From the NCBI GenBank assembly GCA_039818985.1, contig JBCBSU010000001.1:1266367-1330366 (forward strand): DNA of 64,000 nucleotides. The letters are read 5' to 3'. Both the position numbers and the translations under genes were made by a program. The notes under the pieces were generated by a model. That model searched no databases. It worked only from the letters and a program-made list of their open reading frames with translations, and was not told the origin of the DNA. The stretch comes from Pseudomonadota bacterium. GTDB taxonomy: Bacteria > Pseudomonadota > Alphaproteobacteria > Sphingomonadales > Sphingomonadaceae. How positions within the stretch are numbered: position 1 is the stretch's first letter; every line of letters starts with the position of its first letter. Below, in pieces: positions 43,298 to 52,705 of the stretch.

Positions 43298-45544
43298 GTG
43301 TCGAGCAAGGCATCCGCCAGTCATCTGCCGACACGCAAGGCGATCCTCGATTTCATTGCCGGCTCCGAGCAGCCGGCAGGCAAGCGTGAAATCGCCCGTC
43401 ATTTCAAATTGCGTGGTGCCGACAAGATCGCGCTGAAAACGTTGCTCAAGGACATGGCCGATGAGGGGCTGATCGACAGCACACCGGGCCGTGCCTTCCA
43501 CAAAATGGGCGGCGTGCCCAAAGTCACGGTGCTGCGCATCATCAGTGTCGATAATGACGAAGTGACTGCGCTGCCCGAAAGCTGGCATGCGGCAACACCG
43601 GCGCCCAAATTGCGCATCGTCGAGCGCGGTCGCCGTTCAGCGTTGGGCAAGGGTGACCGGGTGCTGGCGCGTACCGAACAGGTTGGGAAGGGCTGGCGCG
43701 CCTATCCGATGAAAAAACTGGCCAAGGCCAGCGAAATGCTGCTCGGCGTGTTGCAGCAAGATGCGCGCGGCAATCCGATGCTGGCGATGACCGACAAGTC
43801 GAAACGCTTTACCGTGCCGATCTCCGATATGGGCGATGCCGAAATCGGTCAGCTTGTCCGTGCCGAGCAAAGGGGCGTGCGTGACCGGGCCCGTGCCTAT
43901 GTCCGTGAGGTCATTGGTGATGCGATGCAGCCCGGAGCCTTTTCGGCGGTGGCGATCCACAAATATGGCATTCCCGATCATTTCAGCGAGGCGGTGCTCG
44001 ACGAGGCAGCCCGGGTGGCGAAACAGCCACTCGGCATCGAGGACCGCGAGGATTTGCGGCATTTGCCGATTATCGCCATCGACCCTGCCGATGCGCGCGA
44101 CCATGACGACGCGATCTGGGCTGCACCCGATGACAGCGAAGACAATCCAGGCGGCTATAAACTGATCGTCGCCATTGCCGATGTCAGCTTTTATGTTCGT
44201 GCCGGCACCGCCCTTGACCGCGAGGCGCGCAGGCGCGGTAACAGCGTCTATTTCCCTGATCGCGTGGTGCCGATGCTGCCCGAGACGCTTTCGGCCGATA
44301 TGTGCTCACTGAAACAGGGTGAGGATCGCGCCGCCATGGCCGGTCATTTGCGCATCGCCGCCAATGGCGATCTCAAAGACTGGCGCTTCAGCCGTGCGGT
44401 GATCCGCCTGATGCACAATATTGCCTATGAGGATGCCCAGGCGCAATATGATGCGGGCAAGAGCGCGCTGGCCAAGGACGTGCTGACACCGCTCTGGAAG
44501 TGCTGGAAGCTGCTGGTAAAGGCGCGCGAGCGCCGTAATCCGCTCGAACTCGACCTGCCCGAGCGCCGCATCGTGCTCGACGACAAGGGCGCGATCAGTG
44601 GTGTCGCGGTGCGCGAGCGACTCGATGCGCATCGCCTGGTCGAGGACATGATGATCGCCGCCAATGTCGCTGCGGCAAAGGCGCTCGAGGCGAAGAAACA
44701 GCCAGTTGCCTATCGCGTGCATGAGACCCCGTCGCGCGAAAAGCTGGTGGCGCTGCGCGATTATCTGCGCACCATGGATATGAACCTGGCGCTGGGTCAG
44801 GTGATCCGCCCCGAGCTGTTCAACCGGCTGCTGGCCCGGGTTGAGGATGAGGATATGCGTATCCTGCTCACCACCCAGGTGCTGCGCAGCCAGACCCAGG
44901 CCTATTACGGTCCCGACAATATGGGGCATTTCGGTTTGGGGCTGGGCCATTATGCCCATTTCACCTCGCCCATTCGGCGTTATGCCGACCTGCTGGTGCA
45001 TCGCGCGCTGGTCGAGGGGTACCGGCTTGCCGGCAAGGACAGCGGCAGGCAGGGACTCAGCAGCGATGACGCCAAAGACCTGCGACCGATATGCGAGGCG
45101 ATCAGCGGTTTCGAGCGCCGCGCCATGGAGGCCGAACGCGAGACGGTTGACCGCTATGTTGCCGCCTATCTCGCCGAGCGCATCGGTCAGATTTACGATG
45201 TCCGCGTCACCGGGGTACAAAGCTTCGGTTTCTTCGTCACCATTGTCGATTTCGGCGGCGATGGGCTGGTGCCGGTGTCGACACTAGGGCGTGAGCGATT
45301 CACCCATGACGAAGCGGCGCAGAGCCTGACCGGAGAGATCAGCGATACCCGCTATGCCGTTGGCCAGCGGCTGAAAATGCGTCTGGTAGAAGCCAATCCG
45401 GTCTCCGGTGCGATGAAATTCGAGCCTGAAAAACCAGAGCCGCTGCCTTATGAAAGCCATGCGCCACGCACCAAGCCAACAGGTCGCCGAGCTGGCAAAT
45501 ATCGTCAGGGCCGCAGGGGCAAACCGCGTAATATCCGGAAATAG
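43298..45544 (+). CDS. rnr: ribonuclease R
   Basis: 3'-5' exoribonuclease that degrades structured RNA. The 748-residue protein has an N-terminal winged-helix region (about 1-80), cold-shock domains, the RNB catalytic domain with DPADARDHDDAIW near residue 262, HFTSPIRRYADLLVHRAL near 555, and a C-terminal S1 domain (about 625-710) followed by a basic tail RRAGKYRQGRRGKPR. The start is a GTG at 43298, four bases after proS. Confidence 0.95.
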   Translation: MSSKASASHLPTRKAILDFIAGSEQPAGKREIARHFKLRGADKIALKTLLKDMADEGLIDSTPGRAFHKMGGVPKVTVLRIISVDNDEVTALPESWHAATPAPKLRIVERGRRSALGKGDRVLARTEQVGKGWRAYPMKKLAKASEMLLGVLQQDARGNPMLAMTDKSKRFTVPISDMGDAEIGQLVRAEQRGVRDRARAYVREVIGDAMQPGAFSAVAIHKYGIPDHFSEAVLDEAARVAKQPLGIEDREDLRHLPIIAIDPADARDHDDAIWAAPDDSEDNPGGYKLIVAIADVSFYVRAGTALDREARRRGNSVYFPDRVVPMLPETLSADMCSLKQGEDRAAMAGHLRIAANGDLKDWRFSRAVIRLMHNIAYEDAQAQYDAGKSALAKDVLTPLWKCWKLLVKARERRNPLELDLPERRIVLDDKGAISGVAVRERLDAHRLVEDMMIAANVAAAKALEAKKQPVAYRVHETPSREKLVALRDYLRTMDMNLALGQVIRPELFNRLLARVEDEDMRILLTTQVLRSQTQAYYGPDNMGHFGLGLGHYAHFTSPIRRYADLLVHRALVEGYRLAGKDSGRQGLSSDDAKDLRPICEAISGFERRAMEAERETVDRYVAAYLAERIGQIYDVRVTGVQSFGFFVTIVDFGGDGLVPVSTLGRERFTHDEAAQSLTGEISDTRYAVGQRLKMRLVEANPVSGAMKFEPEKPEPLPYESHAPRTKPTGRRAGKYRQGRRGKPRNIRK

Positions 45545-45671
45545 CGTCGCGATACCCAGACTGTTGGCCGTATAAGCTTTTCTTTGCTGCATCGGTCATC
45601 GCGCTTTCCCATTTGTGCCAGATGAGGGAGCCGTCCCATCCGCTTGTCATGCGGTCAGAAGGAGATAGATG

Positions 45672-46193
45672 ATGACCCAATTGCTTCCCAAACAGCCCGT
45701 ACCGGCGCTTTCGGTTCCCACCGTGCAGAGCGGGGATTTTACTCTGGCCGATAGTCAGGCTGAGAATTTCACCCTAATCCTGTTCTATCGTGGGCTGCAT
45801 TGCCCGATTTGTCGCGGCCAGCTCAGCGAACTGCAGCGCAAGCTTCCCGAACTGGAAGAGCGCGGCATCAAGGCGGTGGCGATCAGCATGGACAGTGAGG
45901 AACGAGCTCGTGAAACCGCCGGGAAATGGCGGATTGACGCACTGACGCTCGGCTATGGTCTGACCGAAGAACAGGCGCGCAGCTTCGGCCTCTATCTCTC
46001 CGACGGCATCAACGACAATGAACCGCAGCGTTTCTCCGAGCCGGGCCTGTTTCTGGTTCGCCCTGACGGAACCCTTTATTTCGGCAGCGTCCAGACCATG
46101 CCGTTTACCCGGCCGCCGCTGGGTGAACTGATCCAGGGCATTGATTATGCGCTGGAGCATGGTTATCCGGCACGCGGTGAAGTCGCTGCCTGA
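45672..46193 (+). CDS. peroxiredoxin-like (AhpC/TSA) protein
   Basis: A 173-residue redoxin-domain protein with YRGLHCPICRGQL, giving a C44-x-x-C47 pair in the peroxidatic region, and a C-terminal PDGTLYFGSVQTMPF. The CxxC layout is that of PRX-like proteins that may act as thiol peroxidases or disulphide reductases. AAGGAG lies seven bases before the ATG at 45672; an ATG three bases earlier is also possible. Confidence 0.85.
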   Translation: MTQLLPKQPVPALSVPTVQSGDFTLADSQAENFTLILFYRGLHCPICRGQLSELQRKLPELEERGIKAVAISMDSEERARETAGKWRIDALTLGYGLTEEQARSFGLYLSDGINDNEPQRFSEPGLFLVRPDGTLYFGSVQTMPFTRPPLGELIQGIDYALEHGYPARGEVAA

Positions 46194-46210
46194 TCTGATT
46201 GCAGCATATG

Positions 46211-46248
46211 GCGGAGCCGTTTTGCACGCGGCGAATAGCCGGCTCCGC
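46211..46248. terminator. candidate bidirectional terminator hairpin
   Basis: GCGGAGCCG (46211-46219) and CGGCTCCGC (46240-46248) form a nine-base stem between the convergent redoxin and universal stress genes. The loop is long (20 bases) and the T-rich tail is weak. Confidence 0.5.
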
Positions 46249-46267
46249 TATTTCTCTCAAGTCGCGC

Positions 46268-46723
46268 TCAACTCAGCCGGTCGATTTCCTCATTGCCCAA
46301 TCCTCCGGGTATCACCATCACTGGACAGGGCAGTGACCCGGCTTGGCTGGCGGCGAAATGGCTGACCAGCGGACCAGGCGCACCGCTCGCCGCTGCGCCC
46401 AGCACCAGCGCGGTAATATCATCATGCTCGCTGAGAAATTTCTTCAGACTTTCGACCGCATCGCCTTGCATCACCGCAATGGCCGGGCGCTTGCCCGACT
46501 GGCTGAAATAATCGCCCGCTACACCGGCGACCAGCGCCTCGGCGCGGCGCTCGGCCTCATCGGCAATGGTCGCCTGAACAGCGCCCCAGGCAACGAAATC
46601 CTCTTTCGGCACCAGCGCCAGAATGTGCAGCGCGCCATTGGTCTTTTCCGCCCGGCGCGAGGCGAAGCGAAAGGCAATCCGGGCCTCGGGCGTTTCATCG
46701 ATAACGACGAGATATTTACGCAT
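46268..46723 (-). CDS. universal stress protein family
   Basis: A 151-residue single UspA domain: MRKYLVVIDETPEAR at the start, LVLGAAASGAPGPL as the ATP-binding G-x-x-G stretch, and PCPVMVIPG at the end. The ATG at 46723 has GGAGAAG upstream. Divergent from pdhC by 140 bases. Confidence 0.85.
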   Translation of the reverse strand: MRKYLVVIDETPEARIAFRFASRRAEKTNGALHILALVPKEDFVAWGAVQATIADEAERRAEALVAGVAGDYFSQSGKRPAIAVMQGDAVESLKKFLSEHDDITALVLGAAASGAPGPLVSHFAASQAGSLPCPVMVIPGGLGNEEIDRLS

Positions 46724-46863
46724 GATCTTCTCCGGTGCGGGCAGCATTTGCAGATTGTGCGAAAAAACGCCTTGTGGCAAGGGATATGGACTTGACCATA
46801 TAAGGGTCGAAACGACAGAAGGGCGGTCAATCTGCTTCCTCCCCGAACGAAAGAGGTCATACC

Positions 46864-48150
46864 ATGCCCATCGCGCTGAAAATGCCTGCGCTTTCTCCGA
46901 CAATGGAGGAAGGTACGCTGGCCAAATGGCTGGTCAAGGAAGGCGATGAAGTGACCAGCGGTGATCTGCTGGCGGAGATAGAGACCGACAAGGCGACAAT
47001 GGAATTCGAGGCAGTCGATGAGGGCGTGATCGCCAAGATCATCATTGCCGAGGGCAGCGAGAACGTCGCGGTGGGCGAGACGATTGCCGTGCTCGCCGAG
47101 GATGGCGAAGATATTGCCGAGGCTGCGGCGATGCAGCTTGGCGGTGCTGCGCCCGCTGCGGCCCCAGCGGCGACCGAAGCGCCGGCAGAGGAAGAAACTG
47201 CGCCCGTGCCTGCTGCCGCCCCGGCTCCCGCTCTAGCGCCTGCGAGCTCAGGGTCCGAGCGGGTCAAGGCCAGTCCGCTGGCGCGGCGTATCGCCGCCGA
47301 TAAGGGGCTTGATCTCAAGCAGATCAGTGGCTCCGGTCCCAAGGGACGGATTATCAAGGCCGATGTCGAACAGGCACAGCCGGTGATCGCCAGCGCCGCG
47401 CCTGCCGCAGAAGCTACAACGCGTGTACCGACTACGGCACCGAGCGAATTTGTCACCGATATTCCGTACAGCGCCGAGAAGCTCAACAATGTCCGCAAGG
47501 TCATTGCCCGTCGCCTGACCGAGGCGAAGCAGACGGTACCGCATATCTATCTCACGCTTGACATTCGTCTCGATGCGCTGCTCAAGCTGCGCAAAGAACT
47601 GAACGGCGCGCTCGAGACCAAGGGCATCAAGCTGTCGGTCAACGACCTGCTGATCAAGGGGCTGGCCAAGGCGCTGATGGAAGTGCCGAAATGCAATGTC
47701 AGCTTTGCTGGCGACCAGCTTATCACTTATGAGCGTGCCGATATCTCGGTTGCGGTCGCCGCACCTTCGGGCCTGATCACGCCGATCATCAAGGAAGCCG
47801 ACACCAAATCGCTCTCCGCCATCTCAACCGAGATGAAGGAACTGGCGGGCAAGGCGCGCGACGGCAAGCTGCAACCGCATGAATATCAGGGCGGAACGGC
47901 GAGCATTTCCAATATGGGTATGTTTGGCATTACCCAGTTTGATGCGGTGATCAACCCGCCCCAGGGCATGATCCTCGCGGTCGGGGCAGGGGAGAGGCGC
48001 CCGGCGGTGATCGATGATTCCTTACAAATCGCCACAATAATGAGTGCCACCGGCAGCTTTGATCATCGCGCTATTGATGGTGCAGATGGGGCAGAGCTGA
48101 TGCAGGCGCTGAAGCAGTTGATTGAAAGCCCGATGGCACTTGTTGCTTGA
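46864..48150 (+). CDS. pdhC: pyruvate dehydrogenase E2, dihydrolipoamide acetyltransferase
   Basis: Core acetyltransferase of the pyruvate dehydrogenase complex. The 428-residue protein has one lipoyl domain (1-80) with lipoylated K43 in IETDKATME, an Ala/Pro-rich linker (about 95-135), a peripheral subunit-binding domain ([16 protein letters not shown], about 138-172), a second linker, and the catalytic domain (about 200-428) with H401 in [28 protein letters not shown] is typical of pyruvate rather than 2-oxoglutarate dehydrogenase E2. Its stop overlaps the next gene by one base. Confidence 0.95.
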   Translation: MPIALKMPALSPTMEEGTLAKWLVKEGDEVTSGDLLAEIETDKATMEFEAVDEGVIAKIIIAEGSENVAVGETIAVLAEDGEDIAEAAAMQLGGAAPAAAPAATEAPAEEETAPVPAAAPAPALAPASSGSERVKASPLARRIAADKGLDLKQISGSGPKGRIIKADVEQAQPVIASAAPAAEATTRVPTTAPSEFVTDIPYSAEKLNNVRKVIARRLTEAKQTVPHIYLTLDIRLDALLKLRKELNGALETKGIKLSVNDLLIKGLAKALMEVPKCNVSFAGDQLITYERADISVAVAAPSGLITPIIKEADTKSLSAISTEMKELAGKARDGKLQPHEYQGGTASISNMGMFGITQFDAVINPPQGMILAVGAGERRPAVIDDSLQIATIMSATGSFDHRAIDGADGAELMQALKQLIESPMALVA

Positions 48151-48575
48151 TGCTAATTATATTGGCCAGAGTTGCGATAAGCATCGTGCTGTTCTGTCTA
48201 CCAATCATGCTGTTCGCATCTTTTAGCAAGCAACAAAACAGCATGATGGTGGTGCTGATACCGTTTTTTGGAGCCATTCCAGCCATAATAGGGGCGCTTT
48301 TACTGTTTGTCCCGGCTGAATATTATCTAGATCACATTGGCCAATCCGCACTCAAGAATATTGCTATTCCAGTCATTGGCGGGACGTTGGTATTCTTCGT
48401 AACCCTCGCGATAGCGCAGAAGGGCGAAATTTCCAGCCTCACGGACAGACTTTCCAAAGGCAAATGGAATGATTGGGCTGGCTTTGTTTTCTGGGTATTG
48501 ATGGGCGCGATTTGGGGCGTGCTTTGGCGGCTTACCGAATGGCTGGTCGAATTATCAGGAGCGATTGGTTCGTGA
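48150..48575 (+). CDS. small four-helix membrane protein, paralogue 1
   Basis: Unrecognised 141-residue protein with about four hydrophobic segments (near 3-23, 34-53, 71-90 and 110-127). It ends with GAIWGVLWRLTEWLVEL, closely matched in the next gene by GGLWGVLWRMSDWAVKH. The loop FSKQQNSMMVVLIPFFGAIP also matches LSKQKEAPLVLMLPLFYTLP there. The ATG at 48150 overlaps the pdhC stop; the stop overlaps the next start. Base composition is more AT-rich than pdhC. Confidence 0.75.
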   Translation: MLIILARVAISIVLFCLPIMLFASFSKQQNSMMVVLIPFFGAIPAIIGALLLFVPAEYYLDHIGQSALKNIAIPVIGGTLVFFVTLAIAQKGEISSLTDRLSKGKWNDWAGFVFWVLMGAIWGVLWRLTEWLVELSGAIGS

Positions 48576-48997
48576 TCTTGGCCACTTTATTCATGCGGGT
48601 AGGGATATTTGTAATAACCCTATGGGTACCATTTGTAATATTTACCGGATTAAGCAAACAGAAAGAGGCCCCACTCGTCCTGATGTTGCCACTTTTCTAC
48701 ACGCTGCCACTGACTTTTGCGGCGCTGGTATTCTTGCTTCCGCTGGAGGCCATAGTAGGCGCTGATCGTAACCCGGATATGGCGGACATTATCATTCCCA
48801 TAGTCGCAGCATCAATTGTTCTGATTTTTTGCTCAGCTTTGCTATTCATCAACAGAGAAAAAAGAAGAAAAAATCGCCAGGGCCAACCCCCAAAAAGTGT
48901 TTTGCCACCGCTGCTGCTCGTATTCTTGCTGGGAGGCCTATGGGGTGTGTTATGGCGAATGTCAGACTGGGCTGTAAAGCATATAGGAATTACATAA
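48572..48997 (+). CDS. small four-helix membrane protein, paralogue 2
   Basis: A 141-residue protein, clearly a tandem paralogue of the preceding gene by its aligned hydrophobic segments and shared WGVLWR motif near the end. It carries a lysine/arginine-rich loop (NREKRRKNRQGQ) between the last two helices, probably cytoplasmic. The start is a GTG at 48572 overlapping the previous stop. lpdA starts directly after its stop codon. No function is recognised. Confidence 0.75.
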   Translation: MILATLFMRVGIFVITLWVPFVIFTGLSKQKEAPLVLMLPLFYTLPLTFAALVFLLPLEAIVGADRNPDMADIIIPIVAASIVLIFCSALLFINREKRRKNRQGQPPKSVLPPLLLVFLLGGLWGVLWRMSDWAVKHIGIT

Positions 48998-50392
48998 ATG
49001 GCGGAAAAATTTGATCTAATCGTCCTCGGTTCCGGCCCCGGTGGCTATGTTGCTGCCATCCGCGCGGCACAATTGAAGATGAATGTCGCGATTGTCGAGC
49101 GTGAGCGGCTTGGCGGTATCTGCCTCAACTGGGGCTGTATCCCGACCAAGGCACTGCTGCGCACCTCGGAAATCTTCCATTATATGAGCCATGCCGATGC
49201 CTATGGCCTGAAGGTCGAAAAGGCGGGTTTTGAGCTCGACAAGATCGTTCAGCGCTCGCGTAGGGTGTCCGGGCAACTCAATGCTGGCGTCAAAACGCTG
49301 ATGAAGAAGAACAAGATTACTGTGGTTGAAGGTACTGGTACCATTACGGGTGTCGGCAAACTGTCAGTGACACAGGGTGACCAGACCCGTGAATTGGAAG
49401 CGCCGGAAATCCTCGTCGCCACCGGCGCGCGGGCACGCGACCTGCCTTTTGCTGAGGCCGATGGCAAGCGTATCTGGACCTATCGTCATGCGATGACACC
49501 CGAGGTGATGCCGGAGAAGCTGCTGGTTATCGGCTCTGGTGCGATCGGAGTCGAATTTGCCAGCTTTTACAGCGATATGGGCGCCGAAGTCACCATCGTC
49601 GAAATGCTCGACCGCATATTGCCGGTCGAGGATGCAGATATCAGCGCACATATGGAAAAGACGCTGAAAAAACAGGGTATGACCATCCTCACCGGGGCAG
49701 GGGTTGAGGAGCTCAAAACCAGCGGCAAGGGTGTCACCGCCAAGATCAAGACCAAGGACGGTAAGACGACAGCCCATGATTTCAGCCATGCCATTGTTGC
49801 TATCGGTATCGCTCCCAATACCGAGAATATCGGACTCGAAGCGCTCGGTGTTGAGACCGATCGCGGCCATATCAAGGTGGATGGCTTTGGCCGCACCAAT
49901 GTGAAGGGTATTCGCGCCATTGGCGATGTTACCGGCCCGCCATGGCTGGCGCATAAGGCCAGCCATGAGGGCATTGTCGCGATTGAGCATATGGCGGGGC
50001 TCAACCCGCATCCGTTCGACACCTGGAATATTCCGGGCTGCACCTATTCGCGCCCACAAGTCGCCTCAGTCGGCCTGACAGAGGCCAAGGCCAAAGAAGC
50101 CGGGCATGAGGTGAAAATCGGCAATTTCCCTTTTATCGGCAATGGCAAGGCGATTGCGCTGGGCGAGGCCGATGGCTTTATCAAAACCGTATTCGATGCC
50201 AAGACCGGCGAACTGCTCGGGGCGCATATGATCGGGGCTGAAGTCACCGAACTGATCCAGGGCTATGCCATTGCCCGTCAGCTCGAAAGCACCGAGGAAG
50301 AATTGATGCACACCGTCTTCCCGCATCCAACGCTTTCTGAAATGATGCATGAATCTGTGCTATCAGCCTATGGACGCACATTGCATATGTAG
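48998..50392 (+). CDS. lpdA: dihydrolipoyl dehydrogenase
   Basis: FAD enzyme that reoxidises E2-bound dihydrolipoamide with NAD+. The 464-residue protein has VLGSGPGGYVAA, redox cysteines C42 and C47 in GGICLNWGCIPTK, VIGSGAIGVEFA, and the C-terminal FPHPTLSEMMHE with the catalytic His-Glu pair. It completes the E2/E3 part of the pyruvate dehydrogenase locus; the E1 genes are not in the window. Confidence 0.95.
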   Translation: MAEKFDLIVLGSGPGGYVAAIRAAQLKMNVAIVERERLGGICLNWGCIPTKALLRTSEIFHYMSHADAYGLKVEKAGFELDKIVQRSRRVSGQLNAGVKTLMKKNKITVVEGTGTITGVGKLSVTQGDQTRELEAPEILVATGARARDLPFAEADGKRIWTYRHAMTPEVMPEKLLVIGSGAIGVEFASFYSDMGAEVTIVEMLDRILPVEDADISAHMEKTLKKQGMTILTGAGVEELKTSGKGVTAKIKTKDGKTTAHDFSHAIVAIGIAPNTENIGLEALGVETDRGHIKVDGFGRTNVKGIRAIGDVTGPPWLAHKASHEGIVAIEHMAGLNPHPFDTWNIPGCTYSRPQVASVGLTEAKAKEAGHEVKIGNFPFIGNGKAIALGEADGFIKTVFDAKTGELLGAHMIGAEVTELIQGYAIARQLESTEEELMHTVFPHPTLSEMMHESVLSAYGRTLHM

Positions 50393-50409
50393 CTGATCGC
50401 GGAGGAGCC

Positions 50410-51633
50410 ATGGCGGGAGAGCAGGACAAACAACTTGCCCGCGTGGTCACACCCAATATGCTCGCGGTGTACAGTCTCGCAACCATCCTTGGTGCGGGCA
50501 TTTATGTTGTTATCGGTGAAATTGCCGGTGAAGCGGGCTATCTGGCGCCGCTGGCCTTTCTCTTCGCCGCCATTGCTGCCGGGTTCAGTGCGCTCAGCTA
50601 TGCCGAGCTGGGCGCGCGTTTCCCGCAAAGCGGCGGGTCGGCGGTGTATATCGATACCGCTTTTGGGCAGCGCTGGCTGACCTGGATCACTGCCTGGGCG
50701 GTTATCGCCGCCGGTCTGGTGTCCTCGGCGACCATTACCACCGGTTTTGCCGGATATCTCATGGCTTTCCTGCCAATCCCGCCAAATGTCTCGATCCCAC
50801 TGCTTCTGATCGCGCTGACCACCATCGCCGCCATCGGGATCAAGGAGTCGATATGGTTCATGCTGATCTGCACCGGGGCTGGTTTGCTGGGCTTGGTGAT
50901 CGTTCTGTTTGTTGCTGGCGATAATGTCATCAACTATCCGGAACGGGCGGTGAGCGGGCTCGGCGACGGCACGGGCTGGGCGATGGGCGTCTTGCTCGGC
51001 AGCTTCCTCGCCTTCTACGCCTTTATTGGCTTCGAGGATCTGGTGACCCTGGGCGAAGAGGTGCAGGACGTCAAACGTTCACTGCCCCGCGCTATCATTA
51101 TCGCCATGGGCGTGTCGCTGTTCTTCTACTGCGCGGTCGCGCTTGTGGCAGTATCGACACTCTCGCCGGACGCGCTGGCAGCGACAAGCGCACCACTGGT
51201 CGAAGTCATGCGTGCCAGCGGCTATGATGGCAGCTTTCTGGCCATATTGGGCCTGCTGGTGATCGTCGATGGCGCGCTGGCACAGATTGTCATGGCGGCG
51301 CGGGTCATCCATGATCTCGGCAAGCGCCGTGGCGGTGCACCGGCCTGGCTGGCTGCGGTCAATGCGAAAACGCGCACGCCGATTATGGCGACATTCTTTT
51401 CCGGAGCGGTTGTCCTGCTGCTCGCCATGTTCTTCCCGACCGGCACATTGGCCGGCGCCACAAGCTTCATCACCCTGTGCGTATTCGTGCTGATCAACGC
51501 CGCGCTGATCAGGCTTAAGCTGACCGGCAGGGCCAGTGGTGACGATATTGCCAGCTATCCGCTGCTGGTACCTGTTGCCGGATTGCTGTTCAGCCTTGTC
51601 CTGCTGACCGCGCAGCTTTCAGTTGCCGGATAG
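50410..51633 (+). CDS. APC-family amino acid permease
   Basis: A 407-residue transporter with about eleven to twelve membrane segments. It has the APC signature near the first helix (TILGAGIYVVIGEIAG) and SYAELGARFPQSGGSAVYI at the second and third. The long-helix-5 motif GFEDLVTLGEEVQDVKRSLPRAI also fits. The GGIGxx-like unwound segment of helix 1 is present as GAGIYV. The substrate is unknown. GGAGGAG precedes the ATG, 17 bases after lpdA. Confidence 0.87.
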   Translation: MAGEQDKQLARVVTPNMLAVYSLATILGAGIYVVIGEIAGEAGYLAPLAFLFAAIAAGFSALSYAELGARFPQSGGSAVYIDTAFGQRWLTWITAWAVIAAGLVSSATITTGFAGYLMAFLPIPPNVSIPLLLIALTTIAAIGIKESIWFMLICTGAGLLGLVIVLFVAGDNVINYPERAVSGLGDGTGWAMGVLLGSFLAFYAFIGFEDLVTLGEEVQDVKRSLPRAIIIAMGVSLFFYCAVALVAVSTLSPDALAATSAPLVEVMRASGYDGSFLAILGLLVIVDGALAQIVMAARVIHDLGKRRGGAPAWLAAVNAKTRTPIMATFFSGAVVLLLAMFFPTGTLAGATSFITLCVFVLINAALIRLKLTGRASGDDIASYPLLVPVAGLLFSLVLLTAQLSVAG

Positions 51634-51710
51634 CATCGTAAAATCGGCTATATTCTCTTTTCCGGCATCGATATTTGGATTATGCTGCCGCCAGAAGGAG
51701 GGCGTGAACA

Positions 51711-52046
51711 ATGTTTAGCAGCTTGATAGCACTCATGCTGGTTACACAGGCCGGAGATCTGGATTCCTTACGCAAGGATTATTCCAATTGCATGGTCGAT
51801 GTAACGATCGAGCATCTCGACAAGAAGACCGGTACCCGCGCATTCAAAAAGGCTGCCCAAGGGGCGTGTCTGGAAAAGCGCAGTGCCTATATCGAGGCTC
51901 TTGCCAAGGACGAAGTCGCCTATGGCTCGACCCCTGAAGAAGCCCAGGAATATGCGAGGGAAGAGGCTGACAGCGTCATGAACGCCATGGTCAATGGCTA
52001 TGACGACATGCAGCAGTCAAATACCCGTCCGTCGAAAGAAACCTGA
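51711..52046 (+). CDS. hypothetical exported small protein
   Basis: Unrecognised 111-residue protein. A short hydrophobic start (MFSSLIALMLVTQAG) suggests export. The rest is charged and probably helical, with two cysteines (YSNCMVD, QGACLEK). AAGGAGGG lies ten bases before the ATG. Converges with the AhpD-like gene. Confidence 0.65.
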   Translation: MFSSLIALMLVTQAGDLDSLRKDYSNCMVDVTIEHLDKKTGTRAFKKAAQGACLEKRSAYIEALAKDEVAYGSTPEEAQEYAREEADSVMNAMVNGYDDMQQSNTRPSKET

Positions 52047-52070
52047 TTTTTGCGTCGGTAAGGCGTTTTC

Positions 52071-52664
52071 TCATGCGCGATGCTTTCCGGGGTGCCAGCC
52101 GGCATCCTGCAATACACGCTCGCCAAATTCACGCGGATGCGCCTCCAGCGGTGTTGCCAATGTGTCATTCCATCGGTTGAGAAAGCCGAACATGGCGATC
52201 ACCGAGACGATATCGACGATCTCGGCATCGGAGAAATGCGCTTTCAGCACAGCAAAATGTGCGTCGGTCGCACCATTGGGGTGCTGCCCCGCAGCAAAGG
52301 CAAGATCGAGCACCGCCTTTTCCGCATCGCTGTAAAGCGGTGAAGCGTGATAATCGATGATCGCGGCGAGCTTGGCTTCATCCACCTGCGCCCGGTGCGC
52401 CCCATGGGCAGTGTGCGCCTGGCAATAGAGACATCCGGCGGCACTGCTTACGGCATAGGCGATAAGCTGGCGCAGATCGGGTGCCAGTGTCGACGCCGGG
52501 CCGTAAACCGATTGCATCAGCTGGGCGAAACCGCTGAGCAGGTCAGGCCGATGCGCCATGACCAGCATCGAATTGGGGGTGAAGCCCATCACCGCTTCAG
52601 CCATCGCCACTATCCGGGCACTTTCGGCACCAATAGTTTCGGGCGGGTGGATGCGTCCTGCCAT
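52071..52664 (-). CDS. carboxymuconolactone decarboxylase/AhpD-like protein
   Basis: A 197-residue CMD-fold protein with the AhpD redox motif AGCLYCQAHTAHGAH (C78, C81, H84), the pattern of alkylhydroperoxidase-like proteins. SDAEIVDIVSVIAMFGFLNRWND follows near the end, as in peroxidase-related CMD proteins. It is probably a thiol-dependent peroxidase or reductase. The ATG at 52664 has GGGAGA seven bases upstream. Confidence 0.88.
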   Translation of the reverse strand: MAGRIHPPETIGAESARIVAMAEAVMGFTPNSMLVMAHRPDLLSGFAQLMQSVYGPASTLAPDLRQLIAYAVSSAAGCLYCQAHTAHGAHRAQVDEAKLAAIIDYHASPLYSDAEKAVLDLAFAAGQHPNGATDAHFAVLKAHFSDAEIVDIVSVIAMFGFLNRWNDTLATPLEAHPREFGERVLQDAGWHPGKHRA

Positions 52665-52705
52665 AGCGGTTTCTCCCTGATGCATATGCGGATATCGGGC
52701 CAAGG

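Noticed and set aside
46772-46802. Possible promoter between the universal stress gene and pdhC
   Set aside because: TTGTGG and CATATA are 19 bases apart and match poorly; not strong enough to list.
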